From contig NC_049984.1 in NCBI RefSeq assembly GCF_000003815.2, positions 15,584,765 through 15,648,764 on the forward strand: a stretch of DNA of 64,000 nucleotides. The letters are read 5' to 3'. Origin of the DNA: Branchiostoma floridae. Taxonomy: Eukaryota; Chordata; Leptocardii; Amphioxiformes; Branchiostomatidae. Positions 43,701-57,400 of this stretch are shown here, one piece after another. The notes beneath the pieces were generated by a model. The model worked only from the letters and a program-made list of their open reading frames with translations, was not told the DNA's origin and did not search any database. The stretch's first letter is position 1. Each line of letters begins with the position of its first letter. A program made the translations under genes and the position numbers.

Positions 43701-45002
43701 AGAGTCCAAATTAACTTGATGACGGCTCAAAATGACCGCCATGATTTTCCCGAGTTTTCTGTTTTGGGGATTTTTAGAAAATGCCTTCGATTTTGAATTA
43801 TCGGTAATTAAGTGCGAAAAATGCCATTTTTACGCATATTTTCGACTGTAACTTTGCTTAGAATCAAAAATTAAAAAATCCCCCAAACAGAAAGTTTTAT
43901 TTTCCTCATAGATGACGAAAAATATAAAAAACGAGAATTTTCGATGATACATGCGGCCTATCTTATCAAGAGTTTGGTCAAATTAAAGGCCTTCCTGAAA
44001 ACAGAAAATGATCGTCTTTTTGAGTAACATCGAAACAAAACAGCTATCTAAATTCAAACGACAACATTCAAAGTATGTAAAATTGCTAATTTAATCTTAT
44101 TTCGAAAACATTTTCCTTGTCAAAACATTTTGTTTATTTTCAAATATTTTACGGGTAGCCAAAAGTAGGCCTCCAGTAACCCGATATTCTATCGAACGCG
44201 CATAGCAACGGGAAAGAATACCCTAGCAACCGACCGCCGTGCACCTTCCTTGTAATTCTGACTGGTTCACATTACACTGCAGCGATAGGTGTCGCTGCTT
44301 ACAGATGCAGTCCCAAACGTAAATTATTTGCATGTATACATAGACACTAGTGGTTGTTGCAGTGCTTATCTTCACCATTTCAGAGCTGACAGTGCAGTCT
44401 ATAGCTCACAGCTACAGGACGTTTCTGCGGACAACACCAGAGGAAGTACTAGTCAGCGGTGGAGGAAGCCATAACAGGTACAACAAATGTTTAGCAATAA
44501 AACCATTTCGTTGTTGTACATTTAGCGCATTCACATACATGGATAGTTGTACTCTAATACTTCGTAATCTTGATAAGATGAAAGTCTAAAGGACCATTGC
44601 TAACATTAGAGCTACATATTAACATTTCTAACTCCAACTCCCATGAGAATCAACGTCTAATTCAATTCAAAACACAATAATGTTAGACTTTTTGCTAGCA
44701 CTTAAGAGTGAACTATATGACTAGTTGTCTGTTCACATTTTAAAAAACGGCATTAATAAGCAGAAAAATGTTAATTTATACCTATCTATTTCATTTCAAG
44801 ACAATTAATGGACAGACTCCGGGAGGTTTTGAGTCCCATGAAGGTGACAACAACAGAGTCCGTAGGAATCAACGTGGACTATAAAGAAGCTGTGGCCTTC
44901 GCTGTTCTCGGATATATGCGTATGAAAGAACAACACGGAAACCTTCCCAGTGTGACCGGGGCCTCAAGGCAGGTTCTGCTAGGAGAGGTTAGCCATCCAT
45001 AA
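40777..45002 (+). CDS. anmK: Anhydro-N-acetylmuramic acid kinase, 387 aa, six exons
   Basis: Exons: 40777-41191, 41648-41826, 42245-42388, 42641-42770, 44384-44477, 44801-45002; phases agree (1164 nt). The length fits bacterial AnmK (about 370 aa). Motifs in order: [11 protein letters not shown] (13-23, nucleotide loop), [12 protein letters not shown] (100-111), [21 protein letters not shown] (exon 2), [19 protein letters not shown] with D203 at the place of the catalytic base, [16 protein letters not shown], and near the C-terminus NLPSVTGAS. In bacteria the enzyme opens the 1,6-anhydro ring of anhydroMurNAc and phosphorylates it to MurNAc-6-phosphate during wall recycling. No signal peptide is seen, so it should be cytosolic. 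The exon-4 acceptor at 42641 was preferred because it restores EFFQKRPP, matching the bacterial PYF...PPKSTGRE stretch. Animals make no peptidoglycan, so the gene is best explained by old transfer from bacteria and use on microbial wall sugar. The five introns exclude simple contamination. Confidence 0.95.
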
Positions 45003-45497
45003 AATGCTTACCGATGGATGTTGTTTAAGGGCCCGGTCACATACATCGTACGATACGTCGTACGATACGTCGTACGATCCATGTACGATCGCAAACTCAG
45101 GGGATCCTTGGGATTTAGACATTGATGTATCGTTATTTTGTTATCGAAAAGGCTGTCTTATCGGCGGTTGGCTATGTCCCACCCTGCGACATACATCAGT
45201 CGTACGATAGCCTATACGACGATTGTACAAATTTTAGCTGTAGTACAATGCTTAAGTGTCTTCCATTCAAATACGATTGCTACCAACACAAATAAGCTTC
45301 CATTGAGATTTTAGCCTTCTCGGCGGTTGGAAATATCCCGTTCTTCTTCAAAACCCTACGGCATAAATCGTACGACAAGCTACGACGAATCTGACCTTGT
45401 CGTAAGTCAGTCTTCAACTAGAATGGAACTGTCGTGAACTAAATTTTAGCATAAACTTTGACTCTTGCTTTGTTTGCCGTTATTGCCACTTTATATT
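45003..45497. other. Convergent spacer with CGTACGA-rich repeat
   Basis: AnmK and the channel gene end towards each other here. From about 45030 to 45420 the motif CGTACGA and variants (GATACGTCGTACGA) recur in both orientations, with GGCGGTTGG twice (about 45162 and 45320). This looks like a decayed inverted-repeat element. No AATAAA signal was found for either gene by eye. Confidence 0.5.
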
Positions 45498-48400
45498 TTA
45501 TGCGGAATACCGGATAATCGGAATGGATATTATCAGGCTAAAGACATAGAGAGCCACGCACATCCGGTCTAGGACCCTGGCCATCTTCTCATAGTCCGTC
45601 TTTACTGAGTCTTCGTTGTCATCAGTCTTTGAGTGTTTAGAGGCAGTGAGGTTGTTCACAGCGTTACCCAAGTCACGGACGGTGTCCTGCAAACGCTTTA
45701 GTACTTCCGTTTGCATCTTCGGTTCTGCAGGAGTTGATTTACTGTAAGTGATAAAAGCACGTTTATTTTAGACAAGTCTTAGCAATTTTTGACCACATAT
45801 TGTAAGTAGAACTCTACACGAACTTCTTGTCGATAGTTCTTCGTGACTGAATATGACTGTCAGTGTACACTAGTACTCCACACGCGTACGCGATGTGAAT
45901 TCATTTAGTTTTTTTGAGACGAAAACTCCTCCTGTAACGTCTGATTCTTGCGATGTCTAAAATGCGCCCATGCTACTTAAAGATATTAATTTGGACTTTT
46001 AAGAAAATGTACACACCTTTTGTTTGCACCCTTCGACGCTTTAGCAATTTCTGCATCAGATGTTTGAGTGGAAACGCTGAAATAAAAGAATGCGATATTA
46101 CCGAATGGCCATTGCTGTAGACCTATAGAAGTACCTCAGCATGGTATTTCTATAGGGTTGCTGGCCCTTCCCTTTGAGGTAGTAAAGGTATAGTCCAAAC
46201 CGAGATGTCCTGACTCCGAAATTTATTTACGAGTTATTGGAACCAGGAGTGCAATTGTTAAGCTGCTACCAGTTGAACTACAGGGACATCCATACTATTT
46301 ACTTATGTACGTCTTGAAACAAAACAAAATTATTACTTGGTGGCGAAATTGAAAGGACTCTGAAGTGCAAGTTCGACCGAGTGTACAGTATAAATATCAC
46401 TTTAATTGGATACTTAAGTTACAGCGACCTACCTTGTCTTTTTCCTTGCAACATGAACCATCTCAAAATCTTCCACGTCTACTTGAAGGAATTTTAAAGA
46501 ATGTTGCTTCGTCATATCACCTAGAAGCACAATCCTGGCCAGATACCGGAGGAAGACTTTCTTAATGAGGGGTGGAAGATCTCCTTCCTTAAAGATACAA
46601 ACCACATTCTTCAGATATATTAAGACAATGGGTCACCACTGTAAAAGTAGTTATAGAAATGGTGCTCAATTGTGTTAGGGATTACGATCTGAGCGTAACT
46701 TTTTTGTTTCGCTTCATGTCGCAAACCCATAGCAAATACAATCTGACATGTTATGACTGCATTATGACTGGAGAGCTGTAAACATTTTATGTTAGTTATG
46801 ATCTAATAGACTGATTTCATAGCCACGCCCACATCCGTTAATAGGCATTTAAAGGCAGTCTGTATAAAGAGAGGCATAGTTGCAGGGAGGGAGAAAGGGA
46901 GAGGGCTATAAGAGAGACGCCCATACTTGTATGAGACTTACCCTTGAGCTAATCTTGATGACTATAACGGTGGCGATCAGAAATATCCCCATCAGACACA
47001 TGTACACTACGATCAGGATCGCTGGGGGTGGATGGGGAACAGATAAAAAGTTTATTTGTATGCTTGTATGCTAAACTCTATTCAGATCACGAACAAACAC
47101 CTACACTACCCCGGCCTATCCTAGATAACGTTTTACTAACCACTTGTTCAACTATGCATATATATGATTATAATAACAAAATGATGTCGGCATCTTGTAT
47201 TTTGCACTACGAAAAGCATCATTGGTAACGATAGCTCTCAAAGTTTGAAAAGCTCTCATTTTTATTCTTTACCTGTGATAACATTGATTATGTTACGATC
47301 AATAGTTTCCAAAGTAAATTCACGGTATACAATGTGGAACAGGGCAACTTACCTACAACAGGCATGGACCCTTTGGCTGGTAACACATCCGTGATGAAGA
47401 CCAAAGACACCACCATGGACAGCAATATCGTGATGCCAAAGGATAGACGATCTCCCTAATAAATATGAACCATGACGAATCTGAATCATATCACATTGAA
47501 TCACAAATTTCTACCGTCTTTTACATTGATGACAAACCAAATGTCTCTGAAAAGATACTGCAGTTTTGACATTAATATTTTTAAATTCATGATTTGATAT
47601 TACATGATACTCGTAATTAGGAGATATGAAGAACTGTGTTGTGATTCTTTTACTTGTTTCCTTTTTGGTTCGTCTTTATCACATTTTTTTCAATTTTTTA
47701 TCGTTTTAGAATCTTAGAATTGAGAAGTCTTATGTTACGAACTCTACTGACCTTGTCTATTGGAAGAATGAATGTGATGCACATGAGAATGGAGAGGATG
47801 ATCACAGGAGACAGAGTGGTACAGGAGTGGAATGTTGGGATGCGGTTAAAGGTCACGCTGATGCAACCCTGTCCAAACACTCCTCCTTCAACGGTTACCT
47901 GGAGAATAGATTGCAATACATTACACGTACATACGTACCCGTCCTTCGGCGTAACACACCAGCTTTGTGCGGCGCGGCATGGTTATATTATACTGAACGA
48001 CCTGTCACATCTAACTTTTGCACATCTATCTGAAAGCGTTCTTTAAAACTATCCAGGGAAAATTTTTGAACACATCAATCCTAGGTCGGTACAAACCTGG
48101 TGTGCTGCATCATGAGGTTATTTACCGGGAATGCAATACAAAGCAAAAACAAACAAACAAATAAACAAACAAACAAGTACATTTCACAAGATCATCCGCC
48201 AAGCAAAAATGGCAACCATTCGAGTTCTTACCCTGGCAACAGCTTACTCCAACATAGATCCTTGTACAGAATTTTCTCTTAACATTTCTAGCCACTACTG
48301 AAAAGACAAGCAGGCAAAATCCGTACCGTCCATTTCGCGTTCCATTGGTCCACAACTTCCTCCCCTTGGTCGCCACATTTCATGAAGTGTTCTATGTACA

Positions 48401-51400
48401 ACTCTGGTAGCTTCCTGTCGTCCCCTGGGTTCGGACAGTTAAACCGTTCTACACTTGTTGTCGTTCCCAGGCACACCGGGCACGTCATGGAGTCAAAGGG
48501 AAACAGCGCAGGCTCTGTAGAAAACCAAAGGACAGGCCCATTAGGAAAATGATTTGATTTAGGCCCCCTTTCCACTTGACGGCGCTCTCACGGCGCTCTC
48601 GCTGCGATGGAAAATTGGCCAGAGCGCGGTCAGAGCGCCGCGATGCCGGAAAAAGCTGCTCTAGTGGAATCTCTCCGGCGACCCCAGCGCGCTCTCACCG
48701 CGACGAAAAACTCAAATGTCAGCATCTTTTTATGAGCTAGCAAAGATTCGAAAGATTACTCAACGAATTTCAGAGAATTTCAAAGAACTAATCTTTTGAT
48801 GTATAGTGTATTTTGGTATTTTGGAAGTCATCCTTTTACGTCTTACATAACATTCAAAGTGTCGGATCAAGGCTGTAAACAAATCCAATTTTGGTCACTG
48901 TACATGTCACTCAGACTGAAATATGCACGTTTGTCTTGCTGTTTTTTCTTAAATCTGTCATGTAGCTTGTTCACCATAAATACCTTTATCATGCCACGTT
49001 ATTGGTGTAAATCATACAACACCGAAACACTTCAATTTAATTGAAAATGGCACTTCAATAATCTAAATGTACAGAATAACAGATGGAGAACAAGAAAAGC
49101 TAATGTCATCATGTTGAAATTCAAAAATTAGTTGAGATATGATAAACCTTTGTTTTTAAACCTTGCTTATTCCATCTCAGTTTGTTTAATTGTTCATCAC
49201 CGGTACATTTTGGACATTTCTCCGGGTTCTGTCTATGTCAAAAATACTTCTTCACAAACCGCAGTTGAGAGCGCAGAGAGAGCGCGGTGAGAGCGCCGTC
49301 CTAGCTAAAGGCCCCCTCTCACTTGACGTGCGGCACGCTTGCGGCATTGCTGCGTTCGAAAACGCAGATGTACCGCCACGGAACCTAGAGGTGCCGCAAG
49401 CAAACCTAGAGGTGCCGCAAGCAAACCTAGAAGTGCCGCAAGCAAGCGCGACGTTTTTTAAAAAGTTTAAAAATAACGCAAGTGGCAAGATGCCGCAACA
49501 TTGCCGCAACAGTGCCGCAACGGTGCCGCAACAGTGCCGCCACCATGCCCCAAGCAGTATCAAGGATATATTTTGCCTATTTTACACCAAGAATCAAAAG
49601 TAAACATCCTTTTATCACTGAAAAACTATTTTAGATGCATTTCTAATAATTTTACAGTGGTTTTCGATCCAGTAAAAACACTGCGAATTCCACAAAACTT
49701 ACCTTGTATCCGTATTCAGGGTTAACTTAAAAATGCATCTTTTGATTTATTTAATTGGAAGTAGGTCAGTATTTTATACTTGAAAACAAAAAATAAGTAA
49801 CTGGTTTATCGATTAACCTACGGATGTAGAGAAAAAGATTATCGTACAACGTTCAAAAATAATTTATTTATGTTGGATGATAACGAGTTTGCGTTTGCGT
49901 TATAACGTTACAAGCTAATCATTGCTGGTAGCCTGCCGCCGATAAAATACAAAATTGCAGTCATTCAAACCGATGGGCCATATTTTTCTCACTTTTTACA
50001 AATATGATAGACTTAGACATCAATAGGCTGGCAAGCCATCCGCCGACAATGAAAATACTCCGCGTCATACAAAATAAGTATGAAATATCAAGCATTTTCA
50101 TTTTAAAAATTTGCAAAATTGGTGAATAAACATATTAACATACATAATTACACATAACATGGTGCAAAACGTACACATCGATTCAAATCTGGTATATGGT
50201 TCGTGTCCGTTCATTTGGGTCATTTCCTTTACAGTAAAAGTCGTTCAAGGTTATTTATAGCATATGTATCATATAATTCATTATCATAAGGGAAATCTTT
50301 TCATTATAAATCTCATTTTTGGGCATTCTCATCATTTTACAGTGATTTTTCAAAAATTGACAACGCTGCAATTGCCAATAACATGTTCATTTAGTTTAGA
50401 AACGCAACAGTGCCGCACGTCAGTGTGAGTGCAAGACAAAATCGGCGAAATTAACACAGCAGTGCCGCAGTGAACGAACGCAGCAATGCCGCAAGCGTGC
50501 CGCACGTCAAGTGAGAGGGGGCCTTAAATTGGCATCATAAAACACTGTTGAGACCTATTGTGCTCGCTGTGCGCTCTGTTGGCGCTCACGGCGCTCGCTG
50601 CGCGCTCTCTCTGCGCTCATCGTTGGATCGCCGTCCACGGCGCTCTCACGGCGACTGTTTTGAGCAGGTTCAAAACAGTCGCGGAGGTGATGGCGACCAT
50701 GGCGACCATGGCGCTCCCATCGCGCTCTCTGTGCGCTCCCGTGGCGACCTTGGCGATCCCACCGCGCTCTCACCGCGCTCTTCCCAATTTGAGGTCGCAG
50801 AGAGAGCGCCGCGAGAGCGCCGTCCTAGTGGAAAGGGGGTATAAGTGAACGTAAATAGAAGTGTTTGAATTTCTTCGGCCCATTGGAATCGGCACTTTAA
50901 GAGCAAGGTCACACATCAGAGGGCCAAAATTGACCTTGAAACAGACATGGCAAACCCAACATACCTGTACCTATATTTTCATTGATGTAATAAAAAACGA
51001 CTAGAAAGGCCGGTATTTGCTTATGTCAGGAAAATGATTTGATTTAGCATTTTCACTCCACTCTCATCCTTTAGCAAAAATGGACTTTTCAAAATTGAAT
51101 TTGAAAACAAAAATCATCCCCTGTGAGAATGGACTGTTCATAATATACATTCTAGGTCTTGAAATCGCTCAAAATCCCCGTCCTTTGGACTGAAAGTCAC
51201 TTCAGGGAAAGACGATCAAATTTTTGTATACTAGCGTGACATTGAAAACAGATTGTTTTGTGTCGACAAGTACAGACTCGCACATTAGCACTTGATGCTC
51301 AGAATATTTACATGTATTACATTAACTATTGTTTATCGTTGACAACTTACCGAGGTCGCAGGTTGTTGTAAGTAGATCAATGATGTCCCATTCCACCTCC

Positions 51401-54400
51401 CCTTCACTGGTGACTGTCACAGGAGCGGCGGGAAACGTGCTGAACTTAGCATCTCCACTGTGGGCAGTGGAAACATGTAGACATGTTGAAGAGTAAAATT
51501 AATATGAAAACCAATACTTATTCAACATGCATGTAGTACACTGATCTTCACCACATAACGCTTGGTAAACCTAATACCCACATATGTTCATGTTTTGGTA
51601 CGATATTTTTGGTGAAATCCAAAGCTATACTGCATATATAAAGCAATATACGTCTACATTGTACTGGAAACGTTGCTTACTTTCTCATGAGGTAGATGTT
51701 AGGAATCCATACATCCTCTGTGGTTAGGACCAGCTGGGTAACATCACCATACCTCGCAGGTGTCCAGGACAGGCGGTTGTCTTTCCAGCGCTGGTCAATC
51801 AAATTGGGGCGTTATGTCACAAGTGCAAGCAAGAAAGAGAACATTAACACAATAAGGAACAGAGAAAAAAAAACATAGCCATTGAAAGGACATTGAAACC
51901 AGACTAATAAATTCAGGAACCATTGAACCAAGGACTTCAGCACACTTCCATGGCTCTCAAGCAGCAAACAATATAGACATTGGATGAGTAGAAGTATGTC
52001 CAGAGCCATCTAGCGACTCTATTTATCATAGCACATAACTGGTAGGAAATACAGTGCACATAACTTAACAAGGACTCACCAGACGGAAGGCGAATGATCC
52101 GAACATGTATTCATTTTTCTCATCCTATAAAAATAAAGAAAACACATGATGGAAAAATGTAGAATGATGCACCTGCTCGCTAATGATTCAAAATACATTT
52201 CAAATGATTCCCAATAACATATATGACATAGCAATAACAATTAATAAAACAATATATGACATATCAATGTTCACAAGTAGGGTGGACCAGCGAGTGTAAA
52301 CTTACTGCGTCTATTATTTCGACCATGGCTGCCTCGAATGTTACATTCACATGATCCGTGCTCGGAGGAAGCTGAGATAGGTACCGTTCTGTGTCCAGTA
52401 ACACATGGGACAGCTGCAGACTGTAGTCAGCTGGACAACAAAAATACAAGACTAGTGTAAACATAAGATTATATGTTTCGAGCATTGTTGGGGTACCGAT
52501 GGTGTATGGTAGGGTTTGGGCCCAGAACCCATATACATGTAGGTCCTGGGTTCAACTCCCATGGCATGCTCAATGTTGTGCCCTGTGGTAAAGTGCTACA
52601 CGAACCGATGTAACTGTCATATGTACCCAGCCTGGGTGGTCCTAGGTTAGGGGCGTCCTTCGGATAGCACGTTAAATGCACTCTCCAAGCAGAGGTTAGG
52701 CTCCCGCCGTTTTTTAACGTTTTTTTAGTCGTTTTTATCGGGCTTTCTATTTTTTCATTTTTCTTGTACGCCAGCTAAAGGTATTGACACATCAAGATAA
52801 AATACAAAATAGAAAGCCCGATAAAAACGACTAAAAAACGTTAAAAAAACAGCCGGAGCCTAACCTCTGCTTGGAGAGTACGTTAAATTGCCCATGGAGG
52901 TTCGGAGTTGGTGGAGAGCCGAACCTCGAGCACAGCAAAGAATCCACAACGCCTTCTCGGTGTGAGTTCATCAAATAAATCTGTCTGGACGTGCAGCTTG
53001 TACTCTTCAGTACAAACCTGGTGTGTTACGACTTGTATACAATACATGCAAAAAAACGAGAAACAAAACAAAACCCTTCTATCTGACACATATCAGTATC
53101 AGTAAACAACAAGACCAGGGGGGGGGGGTTACAAATAATGATAGCGTTGTGACTGCCAAATACAGGTGTCGTTTGCATCAATAAATAGAATAGGTTTTAT
53201 CTCAGGAAATGAAACAATTTGCAGGATATGCAGGGGCGGATCCAGGATTTTGCAAAGGGGGGGCGCATATGCTGTCGCACCTCAGGTCGTGGCCGAAGGC
53301 CACGAATGCGCAGCGTAGCTGCGCGGGGGGAGAGCACGAGAGGGGGGTTTCCCCCCTCTCGTTGGGGGGGGGGTTTGGGGGGGCCTCCCCCTAGAACTTT
53401 TTAAAATAAAGAGGCTCTCTGGTGCATTTTAGAGCCATTTCTGTGTAAAAATAACCAACAAATCAACACTGACTTTTAGGGCTGAACAAATATAATAAAC
53501 GAAAGAACACTGATTTTTATAGTTAGCAATCTCACATTCAACAATCATATTTTTGGCATGGGGGAACGGCCATCGAAACATGTCTTGAGCCGGGGGGAGG
53601 GCCATTGAAAAAAAATGCCTATTAAAACGGGGCCTTAAAAATACAAGCAAAATGTGCCCCTAAAACGCAGGAAATGAAGTTTCAGGTACCGGTGGTCAAG
53701 ATTTTAATTTTTCTCTGGACGTGCCTGGCGACGGCTTGCGCCTCCGGCGCCCACGACGCTCGTCGCCATCAAAAATCTTTTCCCCTGACAGAAATGTCAT
53801 TACATTTAGCATAGTCTACCAGCAAAGTTTATCCCTCAAAGTGCAGAAAATCCTGTTTCAGAGGGTTCAAATTTCAACGTTTTTCTCCAGACCTACCTTG
53901 CGACGGCTCGTGCGCTCAAAGTTGTGAAAATACGTTGGGGGCGTCGTCGCTAAAATATAAGCTAAAAACCCTACTAGAAAGGCTATTAAACTTAGCTTAG
54001 TCTGCCAGCAAATTTGTCCATCAAAAGTTAGGAAAGATCGTTTCAGATAGTCAAGATTTCAAAATTTTTCCGGGAGAGCATGCCACCGGACCCCCTAGGA
54101 TTACGTCAATATAGTTCGCCCTCCCCATAAGAAATTTGCTGCAGCCGCCTCTGTCGTGTAATTCCATGTTCGCACGAAGTTTACGAAGACTAAAATTGGT
54201 ATCAATATCAATCCTGTGTGCATCGGTTCTTTGTAAACGGAATGGTTCACGGACGGCAACGGGATGAAACATTATTTACGATGTTTACTTTCGTGACGGC
54301 GGGCTCTCTGCTGCGTGCATATATGACGTAATCATGCATATGATGGCGCGAAAATTTTTCGGCAAGTTTGTTGGTTGGCCGAAATAACTCCCGTTTTGGA

Positions 54401-57400
54401 ATGATTACAGCAGTATTGAAGCGGTTTTCGTCACGATATCACTAAAATGTACCCAAGTCTCTTCCAAGTAGAACATTAATTTAGTTTCTTTTGTGTAAAT
54501 ATCGTACATGGTGATGATGTGTAGTGGAAAAGATCGCCGTTTTTTTTTTACCTGACCCATTTTGCATCAGCCCTCCCCCCCGGTAAATATCGTCAAGTTC
54601 CTTAGCGGAGACATATCGTAAGTTTGACACATTTTTACTCCTGACATTTACCGTCACAGTATGAATGAATGAATGTTTAACATGTATGGTAGCTTGCGTC
54701 GCTCAGTCCAAATGGGCTAATAGGGCACCAAAATAGCAAATATAATAACAATATTAGAGTCAGATGGAACATAAGCGAGTTCCGAAGGAGGGCGGGAGTA
54801 TTGCCAACGTCCTGGTTACGAAACATTCTGGCTATGCCCGCAAAGACCGACACAATGAGGAAGTAAAAGCGGGAGGAGTGCGCCTTGGTATTGTTGGTTA
54901 GCGGCTTTATATTGTCGCCGCTTCGCTGAAACTTTCGCTGATTTTCTGGATTCATTTGTGGAATTCCTTTTTTTTTGTGGTCCAGCCGAACTTTTTTTTG
55001 GGTCCAGCCAAAGGGGGGGCGCGCGCCGGGTGCGCCCCCCCTAAATCCGCGCATGATATGGAACATTCAATATTCAGATTTATCGTGCCATACCTGAACA
55101 GCTGATGTCCGTTTTACTCCACGTCCCATTCTGTGTGCATGTTATCCTGGTCTCCTCAGTCCCCAGGATGTAGCCCGTGTTACACGAGATGAACACCGTT
55201 TCTCCGGGCATGTAGAAGTTCTTCACCGGACTTCTGCGCCCAAACGTCACGTCAGGGGGAACTCCGCATCCAATGGCTGGAAATGTGTGAGATTTTAATC
55301 GTGGTACAACAGATATATTGAGATAGACCTCAATGTATATAAGATACGCAAAATAGTTATATAAGATACGCAAAAAAGCAGTTTCTCAAGCAACAGGATA
55401 CTTTGGAAACTTTGAGTCTTTTCGGGTAGCATCCGTTGCCTTGAGTCAGTAACTAATGCCCTGTAACTTGAATAACTGTTTTTTGCGTATTGAGGGACAC
55501 CATTCCATATTCTTATCATGATTGAATACAGTATGCCAAAGCTGCGTTCCGAGTACGCATGCACAGCGACAAGAATTGTGGGTAATGTGTCAAAGGTCAA
55601 GCCCCTGAGACATAAACAAAGCACATCTGGAAATCGTTATGTAAATCGAGACAATGGCCGATCGGCAGAGAGTAGTCAGGGGCCTTCACCTTAGATATGT
55701 TACCCACAATTCCTGTCACTGCGCATGCGTACTCGGAATATTGAACGAGCATATTGTTTTCCTGTCATAGCTGTGTGCAGATTTTCTACGAAACAAATTA
55801 GTTTAACAACAAAGTAAGACAATAATCACTCTTGTATTTACGACAACACTTTCATGTGGGGCCGCATCGTGATATGACAGTAATTGGGTGCGCATTTGGG
55901 AGCGCATTGTTAGCAGCGACACCTAGCTGCAGTGTGCCATACTACCAGTTAGTGACAGACGGTCACCGAAACTTCAGCTATGACTTTATGGCTTGGTTGT
56001 GAATAAAAAAAAACCTAAAATTCCTTTCCAATGAAGTAAGTTGTCTTACCATTGCATGGTCTCAAGCCGCATGGTTCCATGGCGATTAGCTCTTTGCCAT
56101 TTGCTACTGTTTTCACCATGCAAAATGGCGCTTCTGTGTTTCCTGTAGAGAATAAGTGATTAAAAAGATTTAAAAAGTAATTGGCAGTATAGAGAAGAAC
56201 GATAATGTGAACAATAGGTTCTTCATACAACATTACATATATAATAGAGAATTGCTAAACTTTCTTTCCAACACTAAGATAATGTAGGGACTTACCCCTA
56301 AATTTTAACATTAAAAAATTTACATTAAACATAAATCAACATTACATATATACGAAATAAATGTGTTTTACCTATTGCAAAATTCCTACAGTAGTTTTCA
56401 CGCGGGTCTGCCCAGTTGTACTTGGCTATCAGCTGAGAAGACAGAACGCTTGTCCAGTTCAAGCACGTACTCCCGCCCTCTTCCGGTAGGGTCGTCATGC
56501 CCTTGTAGTTCTGGCCCGTGCCGTAGTAACAGTCTGGAACAAGAGTCATAAGATTTTATACCTCCGTGAAATGTTTAGAGTTTCTGGTATGTTTGGTATT
56601 AATGTCGTTAGTCAAGTACGCAAATGACGTTTTGTTTAACATCACAATTAATTGTGCACTGACTACTTCTATCGCTTTATTGCGGAAGGTGACTAGCATA
56701 TGGAACATTTTAAAGTGCGAAAACACAAACAGATAAAAGACAATTCGCCTCCGCGCGCTTTATCTTTGACCATATGATCTGAAAGTGTCATGTTTGTCAA
56801 CACAAGGCTGATGAATGACTAATTCTGGTAACTCTTGAACTTCACCACCTGTCACTCTAGCGTCCTTGCTCTGATCTTCACTTCTTGTCACTCTGCGGTG
56901 AGCGTGATTAGCATGTGCATATAAATTTAATTTTAGTTTGTTTGAATTTAAAAAAAGCGAGCGGTACCTTCATCGGATTCCAAATTGACGCAGTCTGTAC
57001 TGTTCAGCAGGTTGCAGTCCGTTGATTCGAATGATGACCCATTTGCGAAGACTAATGGACAAGATGACTTCACTTCTTCGCACCATGATCGGCAAGGTAA
57101 CTGCTTTTGTATCCTTGTTTTGCCATTTTGAACAAGATACATTATTGTTAATAAACGTAAACACCAATCTGCTCGGATTTCAGAAGAGTAAGGAGGTTAG
57201 AAAAACACAATTCGACTGCAAGAAGATAAGGGATGTGTTACAGTTATGTTTCCTTTACATTGCCGCGCATTGTCTTTGATATTGTTCATCAGAGCAAAGG
57301 GGATATAGCCTATAAGTTCCTTATTCAGATCTTGCATTTTAGACCTATTTTGCACCGCAAAACAACGAGCTTTATTTTACAACTTAATGCCAATATCACA

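Noticed and set aside
40777-45002. Bacterial contamination as the source of the AnmK gene
   Set aside because: The coding sequence is interrupted by five phase-consistent GT-AG introns containing the same repeats as neighbouring animal genes.
50548-50912. Arginine-rich frames on both strands
   Set aside because: They are translations of the GGCGCTCTC-type inverted repeats of the transposon at 48561-50840.
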